NCBI GenBank assembly: GCA_046727735.1
Contig: JBKPDF010000021.1
Coordinates: forward strand, 1 to 61,547
Source of the DNA: AP-16 sp046727735
GTDB lineage: Bacteria; Pseudomonadota; Alphaproteobacteria; Rhizobiales; Xanthobacteraceae
Length of the DNA: 61,547 nt
Direction of reading: 5' to 3'
Part shown: in pieces, positions 7,516 to 15,039 of the stretch
Layout: every line of letters starts with the position of its first letter
How positions within the stretch are numbered: the first letter of the stretch is position 1
Notes under the pieces: model-generated
The model's input: the letters and a program-made list of their open reading frames with translations, nothing else
Told to the model about the DNA's origin: nothing
Databases searched by the model: none
Program-made: the position numbers and the translations under genes

Positions 7516-9885
7516 ATGAATCTCCAAGATCGTCCGGTCGATTGGGCCGTGCAGAAGTTCGGCATCGGCCAGCCGGTGCCGCGCACCGAAGATCCGAAGC
7601 TCGTGCGCGGAGAAGGCAGCTACACCGACGACGTGCGGCTGCTCGGACAGGCCTATGCGGCGATGGTGCGCAGCCGTCACGCGCACGGGGTAATCCGCAG
7701 CATCGACGCGAGCGCGGCGCGCGGCATGCCGGGCGTGCTCGGCGTCTTCACCGGACAGGACCTCGCCGCGGCCGGCTACGGCACGCTCAAATGCATCGTG
7801 GCGTTCAAGAACCGCGACGGCTCGGAAATGCGCAAGCCGCCGCGCCCGGCATTGCCGACCGACAAGGCGCGCTTCGTCGGCGATCCGATCGCGTTCGTGG
7901 TTGCGGAAACTCCGGCGCAGGCGCGGGAAGCCGCCGAGGCGGTCGCGGTCGAGATCGAGCCGCTGCCGGCGGCGACGCGCGCGAGCGACGCGGCGAAGTC
8001 CGGGGCGCCGGTGCTCTATGATGAGGCGCCCGACAACGTGGCTCTCGATTATCACTACGGCGACACGGAGAAGGTCGCGGAAGCATTCGCGCGCGCCGCG
8101 CATGTCGTGCGCCAGGCATTCGTCAACAATCGCGTGGTCGTCAACGCGATGGAGCCGCGATCCGCGGTCGCGACCTACGACGCGAGCGGGGAAAAGTTCA
8201 CCTTGCATGTCGGCTGCCAGGGCGCGTTCGGCATGCGCGGCCAGCTCGCCGGCATTCTCAATGTGGCGCCGGAAAAGATCCGCGTGCTCACCGGCAATGT
8301 CGGCGGCTCGTTCGGCATGAAGGCCGCAGCCTATCCGGAATACGCCTGCCTGCTGCATGCCGCGCGCGCGCTCGGCCGGCCGGTGAAATGGACTGCGGAC
8401 CGCTTCGAGAGCTTCGTGTCCGACCACCACGGCCGCGATCACGAGTTCACTGGCGAGCTCGCGCTCGACGACAAGGGAAAATTCCTGGCGCTGCGGTTTT
8501 CCGGCTACGGCAACATGGGGGCCTATCTCGGTGCTGTCGCGCCGCTGATGTCGACGCTGAACCTGGTGAAGAACTCGGTCAGCGTCTACCGCGTGCCGCT
8601 GCTCGAAGTCTCGACCAAATGCATGTTCACCAACACGACGCTGGTGAGCGCCTATCGGGGCGCCGGCCGGCCCGAGGCCAATTACTACATGGAGCGGCTG
8701 ATCGACCTCGCCGCCGCCGAGATGGGCATCGACCGCCTCGCGATCCGCCGCCGCAATCACGTCAAGGCGAGCGAGATCCCGTACGCGGCGGCGTCCGGCA
8801 TGAACTATGACAGCGGGGATTTCACCGCCGTGCTCGACGATGCGGTCGCGCTCGCCGACTGGAAGGGATTCGGCCCGCGCAAGCGCGAGAGCCGCAGGCG
8901 CGGCAAGCTGCGCGGGCTCGGCATCGGCAGCTATCTCGAGGTGACCGCGCCGCCCAACAAGGAGATGGGCGGCATCCGGTTCGAGGCGGATGGCAGCGTG
9001 ACGCTGATCACCGGCACGCTCGACTACGGCCAGGGCCATGCCGCGCCGTTCGCGCAGGTGCTGAGCGACCGGCTCGGCATCCCGTTCGAAAAGATCCGGC
9101 TGATCCAGGGCGACAGCGACGAGCTCGTGTTCGGCGGGGGAACCGGCGGATCGCGGTCGATCACCGCGACCGGCACCGCGATCGTCGAAGCCTCCGACGC
9201 GGTCATCGAACGCGGGAAAAAGCTCGCGGGCTTCGTACTGGAAGCTGCGGAGACCGATATCGAGTTCAGCGCCGGCCACTTCGTCATCGCCGGCACCGAT
9301 CGGGCGATCGGGTTGCTCGAGCTCGCGGGGCAGATCCGCCAGGGGCTGAAGCTTCCGCAAGAGCTGCCGCAAACGCTCGACGTCAAGCAGACCACCAAGG
9401 AGGTGATCGCCTCGACCTTCCCGAACGGCTGTCACGTGGCCGAGGTCGAGATCGATCCCGAGACCGGCGAGATCGACGTCGTCAAATACGCCGCCGTCAA
9501 CGATTTCGGCACGATCGTCAATCCACTCACGGTGGAGGGCCAGATGCACGGTGGCATCGTGCAGGGCATCGGGCAGGCGCTGATGGAGCGCACCGTCTAC
9601 GATGCGGAAGGTCAGCTCTTGAGCGGCTCCTACATGGATTACGCGCTGCCGCGCGCGCCCGACGTGCCGTTGTTCGCGACCGCGAGCCATCCGGTCCCGG
9701 CGAAATCCAACCCGCTCGGCACCAAGGGCTGCGGGGAAGCCGGCTGCGCCGGCGCGCTCGTTTCGGTGATGAACGCGGTCGCCGACGCGCTCTCCGAATA
9801 CGGCATCCGCCACCTCGATATGCCGCTCACAGCCGAGCGGGTATGGCGCGCGATCGCGGCCGCAAAAGAAAAACGCGCGGGGTGA
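7516..9885 (+). CDS. Xanthine-dehydrogenase/CO-dehydrogenase-family molybdopterin-binding large subunit
   Basis: This encodes 789 residues, normal for CoxL-type large subunits. The N-terminal GQPVPRTEDPKLVRGEGSYTDD is the aldehyde-oxidase a/b hammerhead opening. Near residue 380 the active-site loop reads VSAYRGAGRPE, the form-II pattern, not the AYRCSFR of true CO dehydrogenase. Residues GTKGCGEAGC near 737-745 include the catalytic glutamate (about E741). Expected function is hydroxylation of a heterocycle or aldehyde in the cytoplasm. No small 2Fe-2S or medium FAD subunit lies beside it, so partners must be encoded elsewhere or the subunit is an orphan. Confidence 0.92.
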   Translation: MNLQDRPVDWAVQKFGIGQPVPRTEDPKLVRGEGSYTDDVRLLGQAYAAMVRSRHAHGVIRSIDASAARGMPGVLGVFTGQDLAAAGYGTLKCIVAFKNRDGSEMRKPPRPALPTDKARFVGDPIAFVVAETPAQAREAAEAVAVEIEPLPAATRASDAAKSGAPVLYDEAPDNVALDYHYGDTEKVAEAFARAAHVVRQAFVNNRVVVNAMEPRSAVATYDASGEKFTLHVGCQGAFGMRGQLAGILNVAPEKIRVLTGNVGGSFGMKAAAYPEYACLLHAARALGRPVKWTADRFESFVSDHHGRDHEFTGELALDDKGKFLALRFSGYGNMGAYLGAVAPLMSTLNLVKNSVSVYRVPLLEVSTKCMFTNTTLVSAYRGAGRPEANYYMERLIDLAAAEMGIDRLAIRRRNHVKASEIPYAAASGMNYDSGDFTAVLDDAVALADWKGFGPRKRESRRRGKLRGLGIGSYLEVTAPPNKEMGGIRFEADGSVTLITGTLDYGQGHAAPFAQVLSDRLGIPFEKIRLIQGDSDELVFGGGTGGSRSITATGTAIVEASDAVIERGKKLAGFVLEAAETDIEFSAGHFVIAGTDRAIGLLELAGQIRQGLKLPQELPQTLDVKQTTKEVIASTFPNGCHVAEVEIDPETGEIDVVKYAAVNDFGTIVNPLTVEGQMHGGIVQGIGQALMERTVYDAEGQLLSGSYMDYALPRAPDVPLFATASHPVPAKSNPLGTKGCGEAGCAGALVSVMNAVADALSEYGIRHLDMPLTAERVWRAIAAAKEKRAG

Positions 9886-9891
9886 GCCAAG

Positions 9892-9936
9892 CTCGGCGTG
9901 TCGTCGCCCGGACAAGCCGGGCGATGACACGCCGAG
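9892..9936. terminator. Strong bidirectional hairpin between convergent genes
   Basis: Twenty-base arms at 9892-9911 and 9917-9936 pair with one mismatch around the loop ACAAG. The core CCCGGACAAGCCGGG is shared with the repeat near 12700. It lies 6 bp after the CoxL-like stop and 10 bp before the cytochrome b561 stop, fitting a shared terminator made from a dispersed palindromic element. Confidence 0.75.
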
Positions 9937-9946
9937 TGTGTGTCCC

Positions 9947-10519
9947 CTAGCCGCGCAGCATTCGCATCAGCACGACGTCGCGGCGGATGAAGTGATGGAA
10001 CAGCCCGGCACCGGCGTGGAGACAGACCAGCGCGGCAATGGCAAGCCCGATCGCGAGGTGCACCCAGAAGACGCGATCGGAGAAGGCGCGGTTTTCGGGC
10101 CAGATCGGCGGCAGCTCGATCCAGAAGAAATGCACCGGTGCGCGAAAGGCCGAAGTCCCGATCCAGCCGAGGATCGGCTGCACGGCGAGCAGCGCATACA
10201 ACAGATAATGCACGCTCTGCCCGGCGATCCGGTAGAAATCGGGAATCTCCGGGGGCAGCGGCGCGGGCGGATGGGTCACCCGATAGGCGATGCGGAAATA
10301 GACGATCGCCATCACGGTGACGCCGAGCGACTCGTGCAAAGCGAAGAGGAAATCCTGTGCGGGTCCAGCCTTGAGCAGATGCACCATGATCAAGCCGACC
10401 GGGATCAGCGTCAGGACCAGCGCGGCCGTCACCCAATGCAGCAGCCGCGCGACCGGCGTATAGGCGGGCGCTGAGGCAACGCCGGCGGCGTCGCTTTTGG
10501 CTTGCGGATCGGGCGCCAT
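9947..10519 (-). CDS. Cytochrome b561-type di-haem membrane protein
   Basis: The 190-residue protein has four membrane segments. Histidines sit in the family positions: RLLHWVTAALVL in helix 1, LFALHESLGVTVMAIVYF, and the last helices WVHLAIGLAIAALVCLHAGA and FHHFI. These would ligate two haem b groups and carry electrons in the inner membrane. AAGGGGGA precedes ATG 10519. The N-terminal 20 residues are polar. The next gene upstream on the same strand is ribA, only 16 bp away, so the two may be co-transcribed, although no functional link is evident. Confidence 0.88.
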   Translation of the reverse strand: MAPDPQAKSDAAGVASAPAYTPVARLLHWVTAALVLTLIPVGLIMVHLLKAGPAQDFLFALHESLGVTVMAIVYFRIAYRVTHPPAPLPPEIPDFYRIAGQSVHYLLYALLAVQPILGWIGTSAFRAPVHFFWIELPPIWPENRAFSDRVFWVHLAIGLAIAALVCLHAGAGLFHHFIRRDVVLMRMLRG

Positions 10520-10535
10520 CGGTCCCCCTTGCGGC

Positions 10536-11660
10536 TCAGGACCTCCACAGGTGATCGAGCCGATGCCCGGCGCGAACCGCCTTGGCGGTCAGATAGCGGC
10601 GGTTCTCGGCGTTGACCGGAGCATGGAGCGGCGTGCACCCGCAGACCTCGATGCCGGCAGCTGCAAGCCCATCGGACTTCATCGGGTTGTTGGTCAGGAG
10701 CACGACGCGGCCGCAGCCGAGCAGTTGCAGCATCCGCGCGGCGATCCGGTAATCGCGTTCGTCGTCCTCGAAGCCAAGCGTCACGTTGGCATCGACCGTG
10801 TCGAGCCCCAAGTCTTGCAATCGATAGGCGCGCATCTTGTTGGCGAGCCCCAGTCCGCGACCCTCCTGCTCGAGGTAAAGAATGATTCCGCCCTCGTCCT
10901 TGACGCGCGTAACCGCCAGCTTGAGCTGATCGCCGCAATCGCAGCGTCGCGAGGAGAACACGTCGCCCGTCAGACAAGCCGAATGCAGCCGCACCAGGAT
11001 CGGCCGCGCGGGATCGGGCTCCCCAACCACGATCGCGGCCGGGCTGCCGCCGATCGCGTCGCGAAACACGACGAATTGCGCCCGCTCCGCGCCCTCGAGC
11101 GGCACGCGCGAACGCGCCGCGATGCGGAGACTTTCCACAAGCTGCTGCCGAAATCGCCCGACCGCGTCCGCCTCGACTCGGAGCAGCAAGCCCGTGTGCG
11201 TCGATCGGCGGCTGGGATCGGTTTGCACCATCAACAACGCGGGCAGGCGGTGCGCGAGCTTCGCAAGCTCGATGGCGGCAGCCGCCTCGGCGCCTGCCGC
11301 TGCCGCCGGCATTGCAGGCTGCGGGCAGGCATCGGCGGCAAGCGATTGGATCGCCTCGACGTCTTCGCTGCCGTCCAACCGCAAGGCGACCGGCCCGCTT
11401 GCGTCGATGCCGAGCGCACGAGCCCGCCGGGCCGTCACCGCAAGCTGGAGCGGCACCTCGCAATGGCACGCATAGGCCGCGGTGAAGCGCTGCAAGCGCC
11501 CAACGTCGAGGGCATCGACCGGCAGTGCAACGACCGCGCCGGGGCCGGCGAACAGCACCGGGCGCGCCGCGCGGAAGTCGGCGAGCGCCCGCTCGACCGC
11601 GATCGTTTCCGGTACGTCGAACAAACCGGAAACCAAGTCCGCAACTCCATCCTCGAGCAT
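10536..11660 (-). CDS. ribA: GTP cyclohydrolase II (RibA) with an extra N-terminal domain
   Basis: From ATG 11660 this gives 374 residues. The C-terminal half is a clear GTP cyclohydrolase II: zinc cysteines in CLTGDVFSSRRCDCGDQL, catalytic region GGIILYLEQEGRGLGL and LTNNPMKSDGL. It opens GTP and releases formate, giving 2,5-diamino-6-ribosylaminopyrimidinone phosphate. The N-terminal ~170 residues (VERALADFRAARPVLFAG) are not a functional RibB by any motif I can see. The start is uncertain because the open frame extends upstream, but those residues are Arg/Ser-rich and unlikely. Its position opposite a RibD-type reductase and beside a pterin-synthase homologue suggests service to the 10.5-16 kb locus. 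Confidence 0.9.
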   Translation of the reverse strand: MLEDGVADLVSGLFDVPETIAVERALADFRAARPVLFAGPGAVVALPVDALDVGRLQRFTAAYACHCEVPLQLAVTARRARALGIDASGPVALRLDGSEDVEAIQSLAADACPQPAMPAAAAGAEAAAAIELAKLAHRLPALLMVQTDPSRRSTHTGLLLRVEADAVGRFRQQLVESLRIAARSRVPLEGAERAQFVVFRDAIGGSPAAIVVGEPDPARPILVRLHSACLTGDVFSSRRCDCGDQLKLAVTRVKDEGGIILYLEQEGRGLGLANKMRAYRLQDLGLDTVDANVTLGFEDDERDYRIAARMLQLLGCGRVVLLTNNPMKSDGLAAAGIEVCGCTPLHAPVNAENRRYLTAKAVRAGHRLDHLWRS

Positions 11661-11742
11661 CGTTTCCAGCCTTCGGTGCCAGGTCCTTTGACAGGAACCC
11701 TTGCACCAACGCCTGTATTCCCGTTTCTGATCCCAGGCAGAT

Positions 11743-11760
11743 TCGTCGCGGGTGCGACGA
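11743..11760 (+). promoter_or_regulatory. Small hairpin abutting the reductase ribosome-binding site
   Basis: TCGTCGC (11743-11749) and GCGACGA (11754-11760) form a perfect 7-bp stem around GGGT, ending just before GAGG-ATG of the RibD-type gene. It could dampen translation. The 104-bp divergent gap is too short for a normal FMN riboswitch and none of its conserved parts are visible. Confidence 0.3.
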
Positions 11761-11764
11761 GAGG

Positions 11765-12622
11765 ATGAACCGCTTGCCGCCACCTGCAAACTCGACCGGG
11801 ACATCGGAGTTTTCGGCCTCTGCGGACTTCGGCGGGAATCGAGCTGCGCGCGCGGAACAAACATGGGACCAGGTTCCGGCCATGTTCCGCTCGCCCGACG
11901 CGCGCCTGTCGCCGCAATGGGACGCGCTGTTCGGGCCGTTGCGGAGCGGGACGGTCGATGATCTGGTCGTCGTCGCGCAAATCGGCCAGTCGCTCGACGG
12001 TCGCGTCGCGACGCCGTCCGGGCAGTCCCATTACATCAACAGCACTGTGGCCCGCGAACATCTGCATCGCCTGCGCGCGCTGGTCGACGCTGTGGTGGTC
12101 GGGGTAGCGACCGTCGCGGCGGATGATCCGCAGCTCACGGTTCGCCTCGTGCCGGGCCCCTGCCCGGCTCGCGTCGTGATCGATCCGAAGGGGCGCGTCG
12201 CGCCGGACGCACGCCTGTTCGCTCCGGACGGCGCACGGCGCCTGATCGTCACCGCAGCCGCAAGCATGTCGGGCGTTCCGGCGGACGTGGACATCATCCG
12301 CCTGCCGCTCAGCGAGGGTCGATTTCCGCCGGCGGCGATCCTGCGCGCGCTCGGAGAGCGCGGGTTGCGCCGCATCTTGATCGAAGGCGGGCCGGCAACG
12401 ATCTCACGATTTCTCGCGGCGTCCTGTCTCGACCGCCTGCACGTCATGCTGGCGCCGATCATCCTCGGTGCCGGGCCAGCCGGTTTGGCGCTGCCGCCGA
12501 TCACGCGTCTCGAGGAAGCGCTGCGGCCGGCAGTCCGGGTGCACCGCATCGGCGACGAAGTGCTGTTCGACTGCGGTCTATCGAGCCAGCGCGTGGCGGT
12601 GTTTCGGACAATCGAGGATTAG
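11765..12622 (+). CDS. Stand-alone RibD-type pyrimidine reductase
   Basis: This 285-residue protein, from ATG 11765, carries only the RibD_C (dihydrofolate-reductase-like) fold. VVVAQIGQSLDGRVAT is the NADPH-site opening, then INSTVAREHLHRLRALVDAVVVG, ARVVIDPKGR, and ILIEGGPATISRFL with MLAPIILGAG. No N-terminal deaminase zinc motif (HAE...PCxxxxxxPxC) is present, so it would reduce the ribosyl chain without deaminating. Divergent from ribA, it plausibly acts on the RibA product or a relative. RibD_C-only proteins also include archaeal ArfC/Rib7-type reductases. The first ~35 residues are low-complexity and the true start may be later. Confidence 0.85.
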   Translation: MNRLPPPANSTGTSEFSASADFGGNRAARAEQTWDQVPAMFRSPDARLSPQWDALFGPLRSGTVDDLVVVAQIGQSLDGRVATPSGQSHYINSTVAREHLHRLRALVDAVVVGVATVAADDPQLTVRLVPGPCPARVVIDPKGRVAPDARLFAPDGARRLIVTAAASMSGVPADVDIIRLPLSEGRFPPAAILRALGERGLRRILIEGGPATISRFLAASCLDRLHVMLAPIILGAGPAGLALPPITRLEEALRPAVRVHRIGDEVLFDCGLSSQRVAVFRTIED

Positions 12623-12699
12623 TGTTCATGGTCTCACGGGCCGTGTTGCGGGTTGACCCGCGCACCCATGCGCTTCTGCGTTTGGCGTAATTCCGCGTG

Positions 12700-12724
12700 C
12701 GTTGCCGGGACAAGCCGGGCAACG
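12700..12724. repeat. Short palindromic repeat between convergent genes
   Basis: CGTTGCCGG and CCGGGCAACG form an inverted repeat around GACAAG, the same core as the hairpin at 9892-9936. It lies between the convergent reductase and methyltransferase genes and may terminate both. Confidence 0.6.
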
Positions 12725-12749
12725 ACGAAGGAGAAGACGAGCATTCGCC

Positions 12750-13556
12750 TCAACCGCCCTCCGGCAGCGCGAGGAAGTCCACGTGGCCGAGGTGCAGCGC
12801 CGAACCGCCGGCCGCCACGAGATCGCGCCGCCTCGTCAGCCAAGAGACGAGCTCGGGCAGCGGAAGCGCACATTCCTCGCGCGCGGCGCCGGCCCACGTT
12901 TCGAGCACGGCGGTTTGCAGCTCGCGGTCGTGCGGCTGCAGGCGCCAGTCGGAGCGGCCCTGGCGGACGCGGTAGCCGGCGCGACCGAAGGCCTCGACGG
13001 CGGCTTTGGCAGCGCCCGGGCCGAGTGCCGCTCCAAAACCCTTGTCGCGACTTTGATGGCGGAGCACCGCGGCGATTACCGTATCATCGAGCGGATCGGC
13101 AGGGTCGAGCCCGATATCGTCGTCATGGGTGAGCGCGATGTAGACCGGCAGCCGGCGCGCCGCGATTTCGATCACGAAGCGCTGCAGCCAGTCGCCGGAA
13201 ACGAGATCGAACAGCGCGGACGCGGTGACGAGATCGATCGGACCGTCGAGCGCCGTCTCGAGATCTCGCATGAGGTCGACGGCTTGCGTGACGACGTTGA
13301 CGCCACGGGGCGGCGCGATGCGCGACGCGCGTGCCAGCATTCCGAGATCGTTGTCGAGAAGCCGCCAGTGCTGCGGGACCGGCAAGCGGCACGCGAGCGC
13401 GCGCAACGTTGCGCCAGTCCCACAACCGAGATCGACGACGCGGATCGGGCTCTTGTCCGCAACCGCATCGGCCAGGGCGTCGAGAACCGCCTGGTTGCGC
13501 GCGCGCGCATCGTGCGGCTCGCGCGCGGTCAGCCAGTCCGCCGAGAACGCCCTCAT
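12750..13556 (-). CDS. Class I SAM-dependent methyltransferase
   Basis: This encodes 268 residues from ATG 13556, chosen because it overlaps the upstream glycosyltransferase stop as ATGA (13553-13556). The first 16 codons of the longer frame are therefore excluded. Motif I is VVDLGCGTGATLRAL near residues 40-54. HWRLLDNDLGML is the acidic motif-II region and DLVTASALFDLV is post-I. The family methylates small molecules. As the last gene of the coupled operon it probably decorates the product made by the reductase, pterin-synthase homologue and glycosyltransferase. The substrate is unknown. Confidence 0.85.
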   Translation of the reverse strand: MRAFSADWLTAREPHDARARNQAVLDALADAVADKSPIRVVDLGCGTGATLRALACRLPVPQHWRLLDNDLGMLARASRIAPPRGVNVVTQAVDLMRDLETALDGPIDLVTASALFDLVSGDWLQRFVIEIAARRLPVYIALTHDDDIGLDPADPLDDTVIAAVLRHQSRDKGFGAALGPGAAKAAVEAFGRAGYRVRQGRSDWRLQPHDRELQTAVLETWAGAAREECALPLPELVSWLTRRRDLVAAGGSALHLGHVDFLALPEGG

Positions 13557-14608
13557 TGCACTCCCTCGATCACGCGCGCAAACACCGCCGCGCAATCCGC
13601 CCAAGTCGGGAGCTGCCGCGCGGCAGCCCGCGCATGGCTGGCGCGCCGGGCGCGCTCGCCCGCATCCGAGATCAGAAGCCGCAGCGCAGCCTCGAGCGCC
13701 GCGGCATCGTCGGGCGGCACCAAATACCCGGCGCCGGCCGGAACGGTTTCCGGGATCGCGCCCGCCGTCGTCCCGATCACCGGCACCCCATAGGCGATCG
13801 CCTGCGCGAACGCCATCCCGTAGCCCTCGTAGCGCGACGCGAGCACGAAGAGGTCCGCGGCCGTGTAGAGCTCGGCGAGCCGCTCCTCGGCGACCGCGCC
13901 CTCGATCGCGATCCGCGCGGCGAGACCCTGTCGGACGATATCCGCCTCGAGCCTTGCCGATGTCTCCGGATCGCGCCGGCGGTCGCCGACGATGGTGAGG
14001 CGCCAGGGCAAGTCGCGAACGGCGGCGAGCGCCGGGACGAGCACGTCGTAGCCCTTGCGCGGCACGATGATGCCAACCGCGAGCAGCGCAACGCTATCGC
14101 CGCTCCGGCGCGCGCCGCGGTCGCAGGCGACGAGTTCGCTGCCGGGCGGCGCGATGCTCAGGACGGCGGGCGGGACGCCATAATCCGCAACCAGCACGCG
14201 CGCCACCGCCGGGCTCGTGACCACGATGCTTTGCATGCTCGCGAGCGCTGCGCGTTCGCTCGCGCGCAAGCGCTCGGCTTGTTGCGGCGCAACCCCGGTT
14301 TCCAACGCCAGCGGATGATGCACGAGGCCGATCAGTGGATTGCGTCGGCGCAGCGCGGCGATTTCCGGAAGCACGCCGAGCGCCAGTCCATCGATCATGA
14401 TCGGCACGCCGGGGCGAATCTCGGCGAGCCTGGCGAGCGCCGCGGCACGGATCTCCGCGCGCGGGTGCGGGAATCCCTCGCCCAGATCGACCACGTCGAC
14501 CGCGAAGCCGAGGCCGCGCAGCGCGGCGATGACCCGCGCGTCGTACTTGTAGCCGCCGGTCGGCGTCGCAAGATCGCCCGGCACCGCGAACGCAACGCGG
14601 CGCCTCAC
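13553..14608 (-). CDS. Glycosyltransferase family 4-like protein
   Basis: The 351-residue GT-B protein has its donor-binding domain in the C-terminal half: AVGIIVPRKGYDVLVPAL, RLTIVGDRRRD, LYTAADLFVLASRYEGYGM and GVPVIGTTAGAIPE. The usual EX7E motif reads EGYGMAFAQ: the first Glu is kept, but the second is Gln. N-terminal GGYKYDARVIAALR matches the acceptor-domain loop. It probably adds a sugar to a soluble metabolite, since no membrane segment is seen. ATGA overlaps on both sides (13553-13556 and 14605-14608) make it the middle of a translationally coupled set. Confidence 0.88.
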   Translation of the reverse strand: MRRRVAFAVPGDLATPTGGYKYDARVIAALRGLGFAVDVVDLGEGFPHPRAEIRAAALARLAEIRPGVPIMIDGLALGVLPEIAALRRRNPLIGLVHHPLALETGVAPQQAERLRASERAALASMQSIVVTSPAVARVLVADYGVPPAVLSIAPPGSELVACDRGARRSGDSVALLAVGIIVPRKGYDVLVPALAAVRDLPWRLTIVGDRRRDPETSARLEADIVRQGLAARIAIEGAVAEERLAELYTAADLFVLASRYEGYGMAFAQAIAYGVPVIGTTAGAIPETVPAGAGYLVPPDDAAALEAALRLLISDAGERARRASHARAAARQLPTWADCAAVFARVIEGVQ

Positions 14609-15006
14609 GATAAGCTTGCCTCATAGAACGCGCGCGCGAGCGGCGATTCCGCGACGGTGACGCGGATCGCCGCCATTTCGCTCGGGCTGCGGCCGAGCTC
14701 CCCGTTGCGCACCGCACGGGCGAGCTCGCCGAACAAATATTTGGCCAGAAATTCCGTCGTGGTGTTCGTGTCCTTGAACTGCGGCAGATCGTCGAGATTG
14801 CGGTAGTTCAGCGGCTCGAGCACCGAGCGCAACACCTGCTGGGCGCGGCCGATGTCGACCACGATGCCGTCGGGGTCGAGCCGCTCCGAAAAAAAACAGG
14901 CGTTCACCGCGAAGGTCGCGCCGTGCAGCCGCTGCGCCGGCCCGAATACCGCGCCACGGAAAGAATGCGCGACCATCACGTGGTCGGAGACTTCAACCGC
15001 GAACAC
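14605..15006 (-). CDS. 6-pyruvoyl-tetrahydropterin synthase/QueD homologue lacking canonical residues
   Basis: The 133-residue protein starts at GTG 15006 with GGAGGAATTTCTT before it. The fold pattern is PTPS-like: VMVAHSF, RLHGATFAV, VVDIGRAQQVL, LEPLNYRNLDDLPQF, TNTTTEFLAKYLF and a final VAESPLARAFYEASL. Zinc ligands H14 and H28 are present, but the third ligand position of the HGH motif is A30. The catalytic cysteine position, four residues before H28, is A24. It may therefore bind metal differently or run a different reaction. The operon context argues that it is functional. It overlaps the glycosyltransferase by ATGA. Confidence 0.85.
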   Translation of the reverse strand: MFAVEVSDHVMVAHSFRGAVFGPAQRLHGATFAVNACFFSERLDPDGIVVDIGRAQQVLRSVLEPLNYRNLDDLPQFKDTNTTTEFLAKYLFGELARAVRNGELGRSPSEMAAIRVTVAESPLARAFYEASLS

Positions 15007-15039
15007 AAGAAATTCCTCCGATGCGATCCGCCGCGACGC

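Noticed and set aside
7282..9930. 882-codon open frame on the minus strand
   Set aside because: It mirrors the CoxL-like gene, which has intact catalytic motifs. The shadow product has biased composition and no family pattern.
11661..11764. FMN riboswitch between ribA and the reductase
   Set aside because: The gap is only 104 bp and none of the conserved RFN-element strings are visible.
11661..11864. N-terminal extension of the ribA frame
   Set aside because: It is Arg/Ser-rich, overlaps the divergent reductase start and has no ribosome-binding site. ATG 11660 was preferred.
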